Positions 6,963 through 15,736 of a stretch of 39,661 nucleotides of DNA are shown piece after piece. The notes beneath the pieces were generated by a model that worked only from the letters and a program-made list of their open reading frames with translations, did not search any database and was not told the DNA's origin. Source of the DNA: Chloroflexi bacterium HGW-Chloroflexi-1 (GTDB lineage Bacteria; Chloroflexota; Anaerolineae; CG2-30-64-16); the NCBI GenBank assembly GCA_002842085.1, contig PHCA01000019.1, forward strand, positions 1 through 39,661. Reading direction: 5' to 3'. Within the stretch, counting starts at the first letter, position 1. Each line of letters starts with the position of its first letter. The position numbers and the translations under genes are program-made.

Positions 6963-9155
6963 TCAGGGTAACGAATTCGGCGCACCCGTGACCGGCGTCG
7001 ACCGCTCGGCGTAGCGCGGGGTCAGGGCCCCGACGAGCGCTTCCAGGCAACGCAACACCTCCACCAGCCGCAACCCGTCCGGGCGCCGGACCACGATTTG
7101 GCTGCTGCATGGCAGCAGGATCTCCCCGGTCAGATCGGCCGCGGTCACCAGCGCCGCCGGCACCTCCGCCAGCGCCGGATCGCGGCGCATCTCCCGCAGC
7201 ATCTGGAGGCCGTCCATGTCGGGCATGACCAGGTCGAGCAGCGCCAGGTCCGGTTTCCGGGCGCGCATCTGCGCCAGGCCGGCGGCGGCGGCGTAGGCCT
7301 GCCGGATAGCCAGGCCGGCCACGTTGGCTTTGAGCGTGCGTTCGACCAACTGGCAGAAGCCGCGATCGTCGTCCACCACCAGCACGTCACGCACGTCTCC
7401 CAGCCGGCCGATCACACCCAGCAGGTCGGCTGCGGAGACCGGCTTGGTCAGGTAAGCGGCCAGGTTCTGCTCGGCAGCCAGCCAGGCCCGGCTGGGCAGC
7501 GAACACTCGATGCAGGGCACAGACAGGGCGGGCAGGCCGTTCGCGGCCGGTTGACTGACCGGCGCGGCGGCGGCGCGCGGCGGCGCGTTCAGGATCACCG
7601 CGCGCGGGTGGCGCAACAGGATCTCGTCGGCCAGCCGCCCTGCATCCGCCACCGGCGCCACCTCATAGCCCGGCATATGCCGGGCGACCAGGTCGGCGAC
7701 CGCGGGGTCCGGGTCAACGACCAGGAGCGACATGGCGGGCTCGGAGGCCGGTTGCGCGATGGGCTGGGTTGCCGGCAACCAGGAAACCGGCACGTATTGC
7801 CCGGGGATCGGCAGCGTAAAGGTGAAGGTCGAGCCGTGGCCCACTTCGCTCTCGGCCCAGATGCGGCCATCGTGAGCCTGGACGAAGTGCTGACAGATCG
7901 CCAGCCCCAGCCCGGCCCCCGCGGGCTTCCGGCTCGACGAGAGGGCCACCTGGTAAAACTCTTCGAAGATGTGCGCCAGCTCCTCGGCCGGGATGCCGGG
8001 GCCGGTGTCGCTGACGCTGATCTGTACCTCGCCGTCGGCCTGTCGAGCCGCGACGCGCACCGCGCCCCGCTCGGTGAAGCGTGCGGCGTTGTTCACCAGA
8101 TTGAGCAACACCTGGCGCATGCGCGTCCGGTCAATTTCGAGCGCGGGCAACGCGTCATCGATCGCCAGTTCCAGGCGCACAGGCCGCTCGCGGAAGAGGT
8201 CGCCGACGATTTCCACGGTATCCCGCAGAAACGGCTCCAGCGGCGTCAGCTCACGTTCCAGCGTGAAGCCCACCATCTCGAAGCGCGAGAGGTCCAACAC
8301 GTCGTTGATCATGTCCAGCAGGTGGTGACTGCTACGGTAGATCTGGTAGACGTCCTGGCGTAGCGCCGGCGGCCAGGTCATGTCGCCGTAGACTTCGGGC
8401 GACAGGTGCATCAGTTCGCTGAAGCCCAGGATCAGGTTGAGGGGCGTGCGCAGCTCGTGGCTGACGTTGGCCGCAAAGCGCTCCTTCATGTACTGCGCTT
8501 TCTCCGCCTGCCGGCGGGCGACGACCAACGCGCGCTGGGTGCGCAGGAGGATCGAGTTCGCCAGGTCGAGCGATTTGAGCGTGCGGGCCAACTCACCCTG
8601 GCGATCGCGCGCCAATTCGAGGAGGCGGTTGGCTTCCTGTTGCATGTTCCAGGCCCACTTCAACGCGATGTTCTGGGTGTCGGTCGCCAGCCACGCCAGT
8701 GTCAGGCCGAAGGCGAGCGCGGGGAGCAGTTCCGGCAGCGGGTAGGCGCGTGCGCCGCTGTGCGTCAGCCAGGTGGCCAGCACCGCGACGATGCCCCCGG
8801 ACGCCAAGGCGCCGCCCCAGACCAGCATGGCCGCGAGAAACATCAGCGTGGCGCCCAGGAACGGAATCCAGGCCGCGCTGAAGGTCCACATGGCCGCCAG
8901 CAACGCCGCGGTCAGCCCCCAGAGCAACAAATGGCGCGCCAGAAAGGGCCGCTTCTGATTCAGCTTGTACACGGCCCCCCCCAGCCCAACCAGCAACGCC
9001 GGCAGGAGGAAAGCCCTGAGCGGCAAGGAGTATAAAGGCAGGAAAGCCGACATGGTCAGGCTACCGCCCAGCAGCAGAAAGAGCGCCACGCGCGTCGTCA
9101 GTTGGCTGCGCAGCTCTTCGAGATTGACATCCGGACCGGATTTTAACGCTGTCAT
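6963..9155 (-). CDS. Hybrid sensor histidine kinase with two C-terminal receivers
   Basis: The protein has about six N-terminal membrane helices, a coiled linker, and a HisKA box (FAANVSHELRTPLNLILGF, His near residue 233). The HATPase domain follows (NLVNNAARFTERG, DTGPGIPAEE, GAGLGLAI). The first receiver is degenerate (VVDPDP; no Asp at the acceptor site, where ILNAPPR stands). The second is intact (VVDDD, LLDLVMPDMDG) but ends in RRPDG where a conserved Lys-Pro is usual. ATG 9155 (GGAGCGGG ahead) is preferred to the track's 9188. It probably phosphorylates its own second receiver and perhaps the convergent receiver protein. No extracellular sensor domain is seen, so it may sense a membrane or cytoplasmic signal. 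Confidence 0.9.
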   Translation of the reverse strand: MTALKSGPDVNLEELRSQLTTRVALFLLLGGSLTMSAFLPLYSLPLRAFLLPALLVGLGGAVYKLNQKRPFLARHLLLWGLTAALLAAMWTFSAAWIPFLGATLMFLAAMLVWGGALASGGIVAVLATWLTHSGARAYPLPELLPALAFGLTLAWLATDTQNIALKWAWNMQQEANRLLELARDRQGELARTLKSLDLANSILLRTQRALVVARRQAEKAQYMKERFAANVSHELRTPLNLILGFSELMHLSPEVYGDMTWPPALRQDVYQIYRSSHHLLDMINDVLDLSRFEMVGFTLERELTPLEPFLRDTVEIVGDLFRERPVRLELAIDDALPALEIDRTRMRQVLLNLVNNAARFTERGAVRVAARQADGEVQISVSDTGPGIPAEELAHIFEEFYQVALSSSRKPAGAGLGLAICQHFVQAHDGRIWAESEVGHGSTFTFTLPIPGQYVPVSWLPATQPIAQPASEPAMSLLVVDPDPAVADLVARHMPGYEVAPVADAGRLADEILLRHPRAVILNAPPRAAAAPVSQPAANGLPALSVPCIECSLPSRAWLAAEQNLAAYLTKPVSAADLLGVIGRLGDVRDVLVVDDDRGFCQLVERTLKANVAGLAIRQAYAAAAGLAQMRARKPDLALLDLVMPDMDGLQMLREMRRDPALAEVPAALVTAADLTGEILLPCSSQIVVRRPDGLRLVEVLRCLEALVGALTPRYAERSTPVTGAPNSLP

Positions 9156-9174
9156 GTCCCGCTCCACCGCGCCG

Positions 9175-9438
9175 AGGTATCTTCTCAATTTTTCGGGGAA
9201 TCGCTGGCTGTCGCTTGAGAGGATACGCGCCGAATTGATCCGCTGTTCGCGTCATTCGCACATCGATTTCCGGCAGCGCCTTACAAGGCCGCTACCGTGT
9301 CTTGACAAAAGAGGTCACTACTCAGGGGGGCGCTGGATAGAACGCTGATCCCGCTGATGCGCGCTGATCAACGCTGACTTATCGAATAATTTTATCTTCT
9401 GATCTGCGCGCATCTGCGTCATCTGCGTCATCTGCGTT
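9175..9438. repeat. Intergenic region with repeat fragments
   Basis: No gene is seen here. It starts with one end of family A (TATCTTCTCAATTTTTCGGGG-like, same variant as at 25655). It later holds a run of related short words (CTGATCCCGCTGATGCGCGCTGATC and GCGTCATCTGCGTCATCTGCG types), which look like degenerate slippage repeats. A CACTACTCAGG word near 9318 may be the relic of a family B end. Confidence 0.45.
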
Positions 9439-9672
9439 CTATTCTGTCAAGTGGGAATATAGCCTGGTTGCACCTTGTCTCTTGCGATTCAGGATTTCGA
9501 CCATATCATCGTGCAGCGGCGAATCGGGCTTTAGATAGAAGACATCCGGTCTCCGGATGGCTACCTGCGTGAGCTCCTCCCGTACGATTTTGCGAATCAG
9601 CGGCTCCAACACACCAATGAGTTCCTGGAAATTGGTTGTCACGGCCTGCATGGACTGAGTTGTCATTGTCAT
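9439..9672 (-). CDS. Small conserved-looking hypothetical protein
   Basis: From the ATG at 9672 (GGAAGGG ahead) the protein has 77 residues: a helical N-terminus (LIGVLEPLIRKIVREELTQVA) then VFYLKPDSPLHDDMVEILNRKRQG. I cannot name the family. The size and the acidic-basic helix followed by a short tail resemble antitoxin-like or adaptor proteins, but no toxin gene is next to it. The track's start 41 codons upstream runs through sequence without coding character. Confidence 0.5.
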   Translation of the reverse strand: MTMTTQSMQAVTTNFQELIGVLEPLIRKIVREELTQVAIRRPDVFYLKPDSPLHDDMVEILNRKRQGATRLYSHLTE

Positions 9673-9776
9673 CGCACACCCTTCCACTTTTTCGAATGCT
9701 GAATCCAGAATACAACAATTCCGTGATCTCGTCAATTCATCTCTCAAGATAAACCCGAAGGGGCTCAGCGCTGGCC

Positions 9777-9914
9777 CTATTCGGGCGTGGCCCACGCGGG
9801 CGCAACCGCGCCGACCGCGAGCATCAGCAAGAACACGCTGAAAATGACGCGGGGTACACGTTGGGGAAGCCAGGCGCCGGTCTTGGCCGGATCATGCGCG
9901 GCCCCGGCGCCCAT
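9777..9914 (-). CDS. Possible 45-residue membrane or secreted peptide
   Basis: This frame is too short for the ORF track. It reads MGAGAAHDPAKTG..., then a hydrophobic segment (VIFSVFLLMLAVGAVAPAWA) and ends three residues later. It could be a small single-span protein or the signal-peptide stub of a gene whose body was deleted. No strong ribosome site is visible. Support is weak. Confidence 0.25.
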   Translation of the reverse strand: MGAGAAHDPAKTGAWLPQRVPRVIFSVFLLMLAVGAVAPAWATPE

Positions 9915-9963
9915 GTTATTTGATAATTGATCGGTTCCATTGTATACTTGCCCTCGCCTGACA

Positions 9964-10046
9964 CTGAGGAATGAGAATTAAATAACTTGCGCGATTAGCC
10001 TTGCGAAGGTTCCCGAAGACGCCATTTCTAGCCCAAGTCGGGGCAA
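9964..10046 (+). repeat. Half copy of MITE family C abutting parB
   Basis: From CTGAGGAATGAGAATTAAATA through CCATTTCTAGCCCAAGTC this matches, almost base for base, the right half of the element at 25768-25904 (opposite orientation). The similarity stops a few bases before the ParB N-terminal motif. The missing half and the ParB start codon appear to have been removed together. Confidence 0.75.
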
Positions 10047-10143
10047 CGGTTTAGGACGTGGCCTGAGCGCGCTGATTCCTCCTGCGACAACCTCTCCGCC
10101 GCAAACTGCCGCCGAGGCGCAGGCGGGTATCCTCGCCATCCCG

Positions 10144-12576
10144 GTGGCCGACATCGCGCCCAACCCGCGCCAGCCCCGCGCGCGCATCGAGACCGAGAGC
10201 CTGGCCGAGCTGGCTGCCTCCATCCGCGAGCACGGCCTGATCCAGCCGCTCATCGTCACGCGCGGCCGACCGGCCGACCCGACCCCCTATCAGCTCATCG
10301 CGGGGGAGCGACGCTGGCGAGCAGCTCGACTCGCGGGCTTGAAGACCGTGCCCGCGCTGCTTAAAGAGGCGACCCCGCAACAGGCGCTTGAGCTGGCGCT
10401 GGTCGAGAACATCCAGCGGGCCGACCTGAACGCCCTGGAAGAAGCCGCGGCCTACCAGTCCCTCATGGCCGACTTCGGCCTGAGCCAGCAGGAGGTGGCC
10501 GACCGCGTCGGCAAGAGCCGGGCGGCCGTGGCGAACGCCGTGCGGCTGCTGCGTTTGCCGGAGCGGGTGAAGGCGCTCCTGGCCGATAGCGCCCTCAGCG
10601 AAGGGCATGGCCGCGCGCTCCTGGGGTTGTCCGACGATGAATTGATCGTCCAGGCCGCCGAGCAGGTGGTCGCCCGCGAGTTGAACGTTCGCCAGACCGA
10701 GGAGTTGGTGCGCCGCCTGGCCGCCGTGGCCGAGGCCGCGCAAGAGGTGGCCGAAGACGCCGCGCCGGCCGATGACCCGGACGCCATGCACACCCATCGG
10801 CTGGAAGAAGCCTTCCGCGGCGCGCTCGGCACCAAAGTCACCCTCTCCCGCGGTCGCCGCGGCGGCAAGCTGGTGATCCATTTTTATTCCGACGAGGAAC
10901 TCCAGGCGATCTACGAGCAGATCGTTGGGGACACCCGGCCGTGGGTCGAAGCCGTCGCTGTACGCGATGGGCACTTCCTGGCCGCCGGCAGCGCGGCCGA
11001 CCTGGCCGAACTGCACGGCCCGCACACCGAGCTCGTAGACCTGGCCGGCAAGCTGCTGCTGCCCGGCTTCACCGAGAGCCACGTCCATTTCGTCGAATTG
11101 GCCTTGCGCGTTCAGCAGGTGGACGTGACCGAGGCGCGCTCGGCCGGCGCGGTGGTCGAGGCGGTGCGCGCCAGGCCAGACCTCAAAGGTCTCACCAGAC
11201 CTTCGAGGGCTGCTGTATGGCTGCGCGGGGGCGGCTGGAACCCGAACCTGTGGACCGACGGCATGCGGCCGCACCGCAGCCTGCTCGATGCCGTTGCGCC
11301 GGACACGCCGGTCGCGCTGGACAGCAAGGATCTGCACTCGATCTGGCTGAACAGCGCGGCATTGCACCGGGCCGGCATCACCACGGATACGGCTGACGTG
11401 CCGGGCGGCGTGATCGAGCGCGACCCGGACAGGACGCCGACCGGCATCCTGCGCGAAAACGCCGTCGAGCTGGCCTATCGCGCGTGCCCCGCGCCCGGTC
11501 TGGCGGAGACGCTGGATGCGACGCGGGCTGCCTTCCCCGCGCTCTGGTCAACCGGCATCGTCGCGATCCACAACGCCAACGACGACGCGGACATGCGCTC
11601 CTTCCGCGTCTACCAGGAGTTGCGCCTGCGCGGGGAGCTGGGGCTGCGCGTGCTGCAACAGATTCCGGTCTGCAACCTGGCGCACGCCCGGTCGGTGGGT
11701 CTGCGCAGTGGCCTGGGGGATGCCTGGTTGCGAGTGGGCGGCGTGAAGATGTTCGCCGACGGCGCGCTGGGCAGCCGCACCGCCAACATGCTCCAACCTT
11801 ACGCGGGGGAACCGGACAACTGGGGGGTGGCGACCACCGCCGCGGAGGAGTTGCTGGAGCAAGCGCTGGCCGCCAGCGCGGCCGGGCTCAGCCTCACGAT
11901 CCACGCCATCGGCGACCGCGCCAACCGGGACGTCCTGAACGTTTTGGCCGCAGTGCGGCGGCAGGAGGCCATTGCAGATTGCAGATTGCAGATTGCAGAT
12001 TCCGGTTCCGGTGAGGTCGATCCGAAATCCGAAATCCGAAATCCGAAATCACCGCTCCGCCACCGCATCGAGCACGTCCAGTGCATCCACCGGGATGATT
12101 TGCCGCGGCTGGCTGAACTGGACATTATCGCGTCGGTGCAGCCGATCCACTGCACGTCGGACATGGCCATGGTGGATCGGGATTGGGGGCCGGGGTGCGC
12201 GGCGCACGCCTATCCATTCCGCGGCCTGTTGGACAGCGGCACGCGGTTGGTCTTCGGCTCCGATGGGCCGATCGAGCCGCACAGCCCGCTGGTCGGCATC
12301 CACGCGGCCGTCACCCGCCGGCGCGCCGACGGCGCGCCCGGCCCGGCCGGCTGGCAGGGTCAGGAACGCCTCACCGTCGCCGAGGCAGTGGACGCGTACA
12401 CGTATTGGCCGGCCTATGCCGCGGGCGAGGAAAGCTACCGCGGCAGCATCACGGCCGGCAAGGTAGCCGACCTGGTCCTGCTAGCGCGGAACATCTTCAC
12501 GATTGACCCGATGGCAATCCTGGAGACGCAGGTAAAGATGACGGTGTTGGACGGGAAGATCACGTGGCGGGGTTGA
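10144..12576 (+). CDS. ParB-type partition protein fused in frame to a YtcJ-like amidohydrolase
   Basis: Residues 1-262 are a chromosomal ParB: GERRWRAARLAGL, LVENIQRADLNALEEA, and the DNA-binding SQQEVADRVGKSRAAV. From residue 264 (TRPWVEAVAVRDGHF) it becomes a YtcJ/amidohydrolase-3 enzyme with HVH, GGVKMFADGALGSR, IHAIGDRAN, HRIEHVQ and FGSDGP, so its metal site looks complete. The enzyme lacks about its first 13 residues and ParB lacks a stop: the join looks like a deletion. Upstream, the ParB leader GLGRGLSALIPP is encoded in frame at 10048-10080, but no ATG, GTG or TTG precedes it because a half MITE replaces the start. GTG 10144 is the first usual start. No parA is nearby. Confidence 0.8.
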   Translation: MADIAPNPRQPRARIETESLAELAASIREHGLIQPLIVTRGRPADPTPYQLIAGERRWRAARLAGLKTVPALLKEATPQQALELALVENIQRADLNALEEAAAYQSLMADFGLSQQEVADRVGKSRAAVANAVRLLRLPERVKALLADSALSEGHGRALLGLSDDELIVQAAEQVVARELNVRQTEELVRRLAAVAEAAQEVAEDAAPADDPDAMHTHRLEEAFRGALGTKVTLSRGRRGGKLVIHFYSDEELQAIYEQIVGDTRPWVEAVAVRDGHFLAAGSAADLAELHGPHTELVDLAGKLLLPGFTESHVHFVELALRVQQVDVTEARSAGAVVEAVRARPDLKGLTRPSRAAVWLRGGGWNPNLWTDGMRPHRSLLDAVAPDTPVALDSKDLHSIWLNSAALHRAGITTDTADVPGGVIERDPDRTPTGILRENAVELAYRACPAPGLAETLDATRAAFPALWSTGIVAIHNANDDADMRSFRVYQELRLRGELGLRVLQQIPVCNLAHARSVGLRSGLGDAWLRVGGVKMFADGALGSRTANMLQPYAGEPDNWGVATTAAEELLEQALAASAAGLSLTIHAIGDRANRDVLNVLAAVRRQEAIADCRLQIADSGSGEVDPKSEIRNPKSPLRHRIEHVQCIHRDDLPRLAELDIIASVQPIHCTSDMAMVDRDWGPGCAAHAYPFRGLLDSGTRLVFGSDGPIEPHSPLVGIHAAVTRRRADGAPGPAGWQGQERLTVAEAVDAYTYWPAYAAGEESYRGSITAGKVADLVLLARNIFTIDPMAILETQVKMTVLDGKITWRG
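11971..12053 (+). repeat. Heptamer tandem repeats inside the amidohydrolase coding region
   Basis: About four copies of GCAGATT and four of CCGAAAT, separated by about 20 bases, lie inside the reading frame. They encode a low-complexity loop (IADCRLQIAD...PKSEIRNPKSP) between the catalytic HAIGDRAN and RIEHVQ segments. The unit contains no stop codon in any frame, so the insertion preserves the ORF. Identical-type words occur as intergenic arrays elsewhere in the window. Confidence 0.8.
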
Positions 12577-13531
12577 CCTGCCGCAACAGGTCATCGGCCA
12601 GCTTGAGGTAGAACGCGCGCAACTCTTCCAGCGAGATCGGCTCGAACAGCCTGGGCAACGCCTCGAACCGGGCCACCTGGCGCATCGAGTAGCCGAGGTG
12701 AAACTCGGCCAGACCCCGGTCCTTTTCTTTCGCCAGAGCGATGAGGGCCTTGAGATCGTAGCCGGCCCGCAGCAGGCAATAGAGGTCCACGAAGTCCTTG
12801 GCCTCGGTGCGACCGAAGATGGCCGTGACCTTGTTCGCGGCGATGTTGGTCAAGGAATCTACGATGATGCCGCCGACCGCCCGGTGTTGGCCGAACTGCG
12901 GGCCAAAGTCCCTCACCAGGTCTAGCTTCAGAGGCGGCAGATCGGGTTGGGCCAGGAAGAACTGTTGGTAGGTAGGTGTGCCCAGACCATCGGTCACGGT
13001 GCATTGTAAGGTATTGGCGATGTCTTGCATTTCGCGGCGGGCGTGATCGAGCGCGTCAGGCTCAAGCGTGAAGAGGTCCAGGTCTTCGCTAGGCCGGTGG
13101 CCGAGGTAGAAAGCTGCCAGCGCCGTGCCGCCCGTCAACCAGAATCGCTGCCCGACTGGGTTGGCGAAGAACTGCTTCAGGCTCGCCAATTGCAGCGGCG
13201 TCAGAATCCCCTCGATCAACTGCGGCTCGCGATCCGGGATGGTGGTGTAGGCGATCGGTCGTTCGCGTAACGCCATCGTCTTGGCATCCTGGTCCCACAT
13301 CTCCAGGGCGTAGGCCCACATCTCTTTGATGAAGGGGAAACGCCAGGCGATCCGGTCGAAACAGTCCCGCACGTCGTCCAACGTCAGGTACTTCCAGATG
13401 TCGTCCCAACGCGCGTACTGCAGGATGCGACCGACGGCCCACGTCTTGTAGTACTCGTTGTCGCCCCGCAGCATCTCCCGGATCTTTTCTTCGCTGAAGT
13501 CGTAGTCCCAGATGAAATACGGCCGCGTCAT
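12560..13531 (-). CDS. AbiEii/AbiGii-type nucleotidyltransferase fused to a DUF6922-like domain
   Basis: Residues 1-85 (FIWDYDFSEEKIREML...WAYALEMW) resemble the small protein usually encoded just upstream of AbiEii-type genes. Residues about 110-323 are the nucleotidyltransferase: FWLTGGTALAAFYLGHRPSEDLDLF gives the GG and DxD of the active site, and NKVTAIFGRTEAKDFVDLY the later conserved part. Such proteins are toxins or toxin-like enzymes of type IV systems, with the small partner as antitoxin. Here both are one chain. ATG 13531 follows GAAGGAG. An internal ATG at 13276 could start the enzyme alone. It overlaps the amidohydrolase end by 17 bases, tail to tail. Confidence 0.85.
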   Translation of the reverse strand: MTRPYFIWDYDFSEEKIREMLRGDNEYYKTWAVGRILQYARWDDIWKYLTLDDVRDCFDRIAWRFPFIKEMWAYALEMWDQDAKTMALRERPIAYTTIPDREPQLIEGILTPLQLASLKQFFANPVGQRFWLTGGTALAAFYLGHRPSEDLDLFTLEPDALDHARREMQDIANTLQCTVTDGLGTPTYQQFFLAQPDLPPLKLDLVRDFGPQFGQHRAVGGIIVDSLTNIAANKVTAIFGRTEAKDFVDLYCLLRAGYDLKALIALAKEKDRGLAEFHLGYSMRQVARFEALPRLFEPISLEELRAFYLKLADDLLRQVNPAT

Positions 13532-13620
13532 GCTCGGCTCCTTCGCTGGCAGAATCACCTGTCTGAAAGCCGCCTCCTTCGACTCCGCCCGCGAAAACCA
13601 GCGGGCTCCGCTCAGGATGC

Positions 13621-13722
13621 TCACCTTGTCACCTTGTCACCCTGTCACCAATTTACCAATTTACCAATTTACCAATTTACCAATTTACCCCGTCACCTTG
13701 TCACCCCGTCACCCCGTCACCG
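13621..13722 (-). repeat. Stop-codon-bearing octamer array after selB
   Basis: Read on the minus strand this is a tandem of 8-base units such as GTGACGGG, GTAAATTG (five copies) and GTGACAGG. The array begins at the selB stop codon itself (CGG-TGA-CGGGG) and runs toward the AbiEii gene. There is no other feature in the gap. Confidence 0.85.
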
Positions 13723-15678
13723 CAGCACCCGCTCATCCCCCACCCGCCGCGTCACCCGCCGCTCGTCCAGGCGCTCCATGATCGCCAGCGCGTACTTGCG
13801 GCTGGTGTCGAACGTGTCCCGCACCTGGGCCACAGTCATGCTACCGTGTCCTTGGATGAACGCCACGACGCCCGCGACGATCTCATCGTAGGTTTCGCGC
13901 AGAAACAGCACATCTTCGCTCAACCGGACCAGGATCCCCTGATGGAGCAACGCACTGACGATCTCAGGACTCGTAACGGTGCTGCTCTCGGCCATCGAGG
14001 GGGGTGTGTAGGGCTGGCGGCGGAAAGCGTCCAGAAGGGCGGTCACCCGAGCCTGCTGCTCGGGGGTAAAAACGATGCGATGGCCCGGCCGGCACAGATA
14101 CTCGCCGGCTTCTTCCAGGATTGTCTCAGCGATGCCGCGCGCGATGAATTCGTTGAAGAGCTTCGCCGGCCACTTGTCCCGACCCTGCAACCGGCTCTTG
14201 AGCTCCTCGCGGGCCACGCCGGGGCGGAGCGGATACTGGGCGTGATATTCGGCTAACACGTCGGCCATGCGTGCCGCCAGGTGATGCCAGCCACCGATGG
14301 AGAGCGCCGGGGTGTGACTGTTGACCAACGGCGGCTGGGCTACGCCCAACGGGAGCACCTGCCCCTTTGCGATCATGGCGGTCAGAGTCACTTCGGCGGT
14401 CGCCGCGTCCAGGCCGCTGCCCTCAACCAAGGTCTTGAACGGGACCGGTTCCATAGTGGCCAGCGCGTGCAGCAACAGGTCTTCCGGCGTGCCGCGGGCC
14501 AACGCTTCCAGTTGGTCCAACACGTCGCGCTGGAAGCGGCGCCAGCGCCGCCGCGGGTACGGATCGACCACCTGGCCGCCCCCGACGGTCACGCTCGGCG
14601 AAGGCTGGCGGATGATGAAACGATCACCGGCTACCAGCGCGACCGGGGACTCCAGGCGCAACTGGACCCAACCGGACCCGCCCGGCGGGATCTCCTCGGC
14701 GTCCAGCAGACGGGTGCGGGCCACCACCTGGGCCGCGCCGCTGAAAAAGTCCACCGCTTGATTGTGTCGGAGCGGCCCCACCGCGCTGTTGGCGACCAAC
14801 CGCAGCCGGACATCCACGAGCCTGGTGCTGCGCAGGGCGCCCGGTCGCGCGACGACCATGCCCCGCGCAAGTTCATCGGGGTGAACACCGGTCAGGTTGA
14901 TGGCCAGCCGGCTGCCCGGCAATCCCGTCTCAACCGCGCGTTTGTGCGTTTGCAGGCCGCGAATGCGCGCCCGTAAACCGCCCGGCACGATCTCGACCTC
15001 ATCGCCGAGCCGAAACTGGCCATCGCTCAGGGTGCCGGTCACCACCGTGCCGAATCCCGCCACGCTGAAGACCCGGTCGATGGGCAAACGGGGTTGGTCG
15101 CGGTCTCGACGCGGCGGCGCCGTGGCGAGCACATCGGCCAGCGCTTGCTTCAACGCCTCCAGGCCTTGCCCGGTGCGCGCGGAAACCGGCACAATGGGCG
15201 CATCGGCCAGGCAAGTGCCGGCCAACGTCTCCAGAAGATCGGCCTCGACCAGATCCAGCCAACCTTCGTCGGTGATCACATCCACCTTGGTCAGCGCGAC
15301 CACCCCGGCCGGCGCCTGGAGCAAGTCCAGGATCGCCAAATGCTCCTCGGTCTGCGGCATCACCCCTTCGTCGGCCGCCACCACGAACAGCGCCGCATCG
15401 ATGCCGCCCACACCGGCCAGCATGTTCTTGATGAAATCGATATGGCCCGGCACATCCACGACCCCCACTGTCGAATCGAGGGGGTTTGCCGCTATCTCGC
15501 CGCCCACCTGCCCACCCGCATCCCGGGCCGGGGGCAACGTCAACCAGGCAAACCCCAGATCGATGGTCATCTCGCGTTCTTTTTCTTCCCGCAACCGATC
15601 GGGGTCGATACCGGTCAGCGCGTGCACCAACGTCGATTTGCCGTGGTCCACATGGCCGGCCGTGCCGATGACACGCAT
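13717..15678 (-). CDS. selB: Selenocysteine-specific elongation factor SelB
   Basis: The N-terminal GTPase has GTAGHVDHGKSTL (P-loop), DVPGHIDFIKNM and TKVD, with the SelB-type VVAADEGVMPQTEEHL. Beta-barrel domains and C-terminal winged-helix repeats follow (653 residues in all), which in SelB bind the SECIS hairpin of the mRNA. It delivers Sec-tRNA to UGA codons on the ribosome. I see no selA, selD or selC in the window, and no selenoprotein candidate. The C-terminal VGDERVLR ends on a TGA that belongs to a tandem repeat, so the natural end may have been altered slightly. ATG 15678 starts exactly at the GTPase. Confidence 0.93.
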   Translation of the reverse strand: MRVIGTAGHVDHGKSTLVHALTGIDPDRLREEKEREMTIDLGFAWLTLPPARDAGGQVGGEIAANPLDSTVGVVDVPGHIDFIKNMLAGVGGIDAALFVVAADEGVMPQTEEHLAILDLLQAPAGVVALTKVDVITDEGWLDLVEADLLETLAGTCLADAPIVPVSARTGQGLEALKQALADVLATAPPRRDRDQPRLPIDRVFSVAGFGTVVTGTLSDGQFRLGDEVEIVPGGLRARIRGLQTHKRAVETGLPGSRLAINLTGVHPDELARGMVVARPGALRSTRLVDVRLRLVANSAVGPLRHNQAVDFFSGAAQVVARTRLLDAEEIPPGGSGWVQLRLESPVALVAGDRFIIRQPSPSVTVGGGQVVDPYPRRRWRRFQRDVLDQLEALARGTPEDLLLHALATMEPVPFKTLVEGSGLDAATAEVTLTAMIAKGQVLPLGVAQPPLVNSHTPALSIGGWHHLAARMADVLAEYHAQYPLRPGVAREELKSRLQGRDKWPAKLFNEFIARGIAETILEEAGEYLCRPGHRIVFTPEQQARVTALLDAFRRQPYTPPSMAESSTVTSPEIVSALLHQGILVRLSEDVLFLRETYDEIVAGVVAFIQGHGSMTVAQVRDTFDTSRKYALAIMERLDERRVTRRVGDERVLR

Positions 15679-15736
15679 GGCTGCCTCCGTCGCGACGAAC
15701 GCGGGGTCGTTCTCGTTCGTCGCCTACCGTCTGCGG

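Noticed and set aside
9439-9914. The two small minus-strand frames as a toxin-antitoxin pair
   Set aside because: Neither shows a toxin motif and the 45-residue frame has no convincing ribosome site, so a system cannot be claimed.
5667-11367. Long ORFs on the opposite strand at 5667-6644, 7098-8363 and 10051-11367
   Set aside because: They are antisense shadows of the receiver, kinase and ParB genes, rich in Arg/Gln/Gly/His without any family motif.
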